A stretch of 6,642 bases of DNA, from positions 1 to 6,642 of the forward strand of contig QIGA01000052.1 of the NCBI GenBank assembly GCA_003229915.1, read 5' to 3'. Origin of the DNA: Chloroflexota bacterium (GTDB lineage Bacteria > Chloroflexota > Dehalococcoidia > SZUA-161). Below, piece by piece: positions 6,106-6,642 of this stretch (within the stretch, counting starts at the first letter, position 1; each line of letters starts with the position of its first letter). A program made the position numbers and the translations under genes. The notes beneath the pieces are model-generated. The model had not been told where the DNA came from, did not search any database, and worked only from the letters and a program-made list of their open reading frames with translations.

Positions 6106-6132
6106 GTAGGGGCGAGGTGACCTCGCCCCTAC
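6106..6132. repeat. Complete GTAGGGGCGAGG palindrome between hsdM and the RAYT gene
   Basis: GTAGGGGCGAGG (6106-6117) and CCTCGCCCCTAC (6121-6132) form a perfect 12-bp inverted repeat around TGA. It starts six bases past the hsdM stop and ends 13 bases before the RAYT ATG, reading along the minus strand. It could act as the left REP of the RAYT unit and as a terminator-like structure for hsdM. Confidence 0.85.
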
Positions 6133-6138
6133 GACATA

Positions 6139-6642
6139 TTATTTCTCCGCCAGAGCTTCGCTGATGCTGGCAAACTGCTCCAGAGCAGATTCCAGGTTCT
6201 CTGCGATCTCTCTTGCCAGTACCTCAGGATCGGGAAGGTTTGCGGAATCTTCGAGGTTTTCATCCTTCAGCCAGATAATGTCGAGGCTGACCTTATCCCG
6301 CTGCATGAGTTCATCATACGTGAAGGATTTGAATCGCTCCGTTTCCCGCCTGTCATGGCGATTGCCAGTATTATAAGCGGCGATGAAATCCTTGAGGTCA
6401 TCGAAGGTCAGCGGATTCGTCTTGAGCGTGAAATGCATGTTGGTTCGGAGGTCATAGATCCAGAGCTTCTCCGTCCACGGTTTTTCACTTGCGGGCCTTC
6501 TGTCAAAGAAAAGGACGTTTGCCTTTACGCCTTGGGCGTAGAATACGCCTGTGGGTAGGCGAAACAGGGTATGGACATCGCATTCATGGAGCAGCTTCCT
6601 TCTGACTGTCTCGCCAGCACCGCCCTCAAAGAGGACGTTGTC
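6139..6642 (-). CDS. hsdM: Type I restriction-modification DNA methyltransferase subunit, C-terminal part, truncated by the window edge
   Basis: The frame is open to the right edge and ends at TAA (6139-6141), giving 167 residues. It starts within the methyltransferase domain (DNVLFEGGAGETVRRKLL, FRLPTGVFYAQGVKANVLFF), which is characteristic of HsdM just after the catalytic motif region. It continues with LRTNMHFTLK, DDLKDFIAAYN and an acidic helical tail. HsdM transfers a methyl group from S-adenosylmethionine to the N6 of adenine and works with HsdS and HsdR. The NPPF/NPPY catalytic motif and the SAM site lie beyond the window. The ATG at 6438 is internal, because homologous sequence continues upstream of it. 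A REP and a RAYT follow where hsdS or another partner gene might be expected, so the operon may be interrupted or its partners may lie upstream. Confidence 0.9.
   Translation of the reverse strand, partial: DNVLFEGGAGETVRRKLLHECDVHTLFRLPTGVFYAQGVKANVLFFDRRPASEKPWTEKLWIYDLRTNMHFTLKTNPLTFDDLKDFIAAYNTGNRHDRRETERFKSFTYDELMQRDKVSLDIIWLKDENLEDSANLPDPEVLAREIAENLESALEQFASISEALAEK

Overview
The window looks like part of a strict anaerobe's chromosome. It has moderately high GC, a glycyl radical enzyme (oxygen-sensitive by nature), a selenocysteine-type molybdenum/tungsten formate dehydrogenase, and a REP/RAYT repeat family. The combination would fit a Chloroflexota (Dehalococcoidia-like) or Desulfobacterota-like anaerobe, but the taxon is an inference and nothing here proves it.

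Layout: (1) 1-729 (+), the C-terminal third of a pyruvate-formate-lyase-like glycyl radical enzyme, cut by the left edge and followed by a hairpin that may be its terminator. (2) 730-1086, gene-free and filled with palindromic repeats: a single REP, an inverted pair of GTAG-footed REPs, a perfect GTAGGGGC...GCCCCTAC palindrome and one further hairpin. (3) 1087-1333, the control region of the next gene: a near-consensus sigma-70-type promoter, a leader of about 210 nt with local hairpins, a textbook intrinsic terminator inside that leader, then a Shine-Dalgarno and a GTG start. This is the layout of an attenuator or riboswitch. I could not assign it to a known class. (4) 1334-5452 (+), one very large formate dehydrogenase gene. 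An in-frame TGA at 3824-3826 splits it into two apparent ORFs, but that codon sits at the metal-ligand Sec position and is followed by a bacterial SECIS hairpin, so I read it as one 1372-residue selenoprotein. It fuses a NuoG-type Fe-S N-terminus, a complete GltD-like FAD/NAD(P) module and an FdhF-type catalytic domain. (5) 5449-6132, a REP/RAYT locus on the minus strand: a REP that supplies the formate dehydrogenase stop codon, the tail of a lost RAYT gene, a half REP, an intact RAYT with a 54-bp REP inserted in frame, and a full REP. (6) 6139-6642 (-), the C-terminal part of a type I restriction-modification methyltransferase (HsdM), cut by the right edge.

How it may work together: the fused dehydrogenase carries its own flavin/NAD(P) module, so it could exchange electrons between formate/CO2 and NAD(P)(H) without the usual separate NuoF-like subunit. 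If the upstream glycyl radical enzyme releases formate, the two would be metabolically linked, but its substrate cannot be told from the C-terminus. The RAYT is the probable mobiliser of the GTAG-footed palindromes seen throughout the window. It sits between the convergent formate dehydrogenase and restriction-modification genes.
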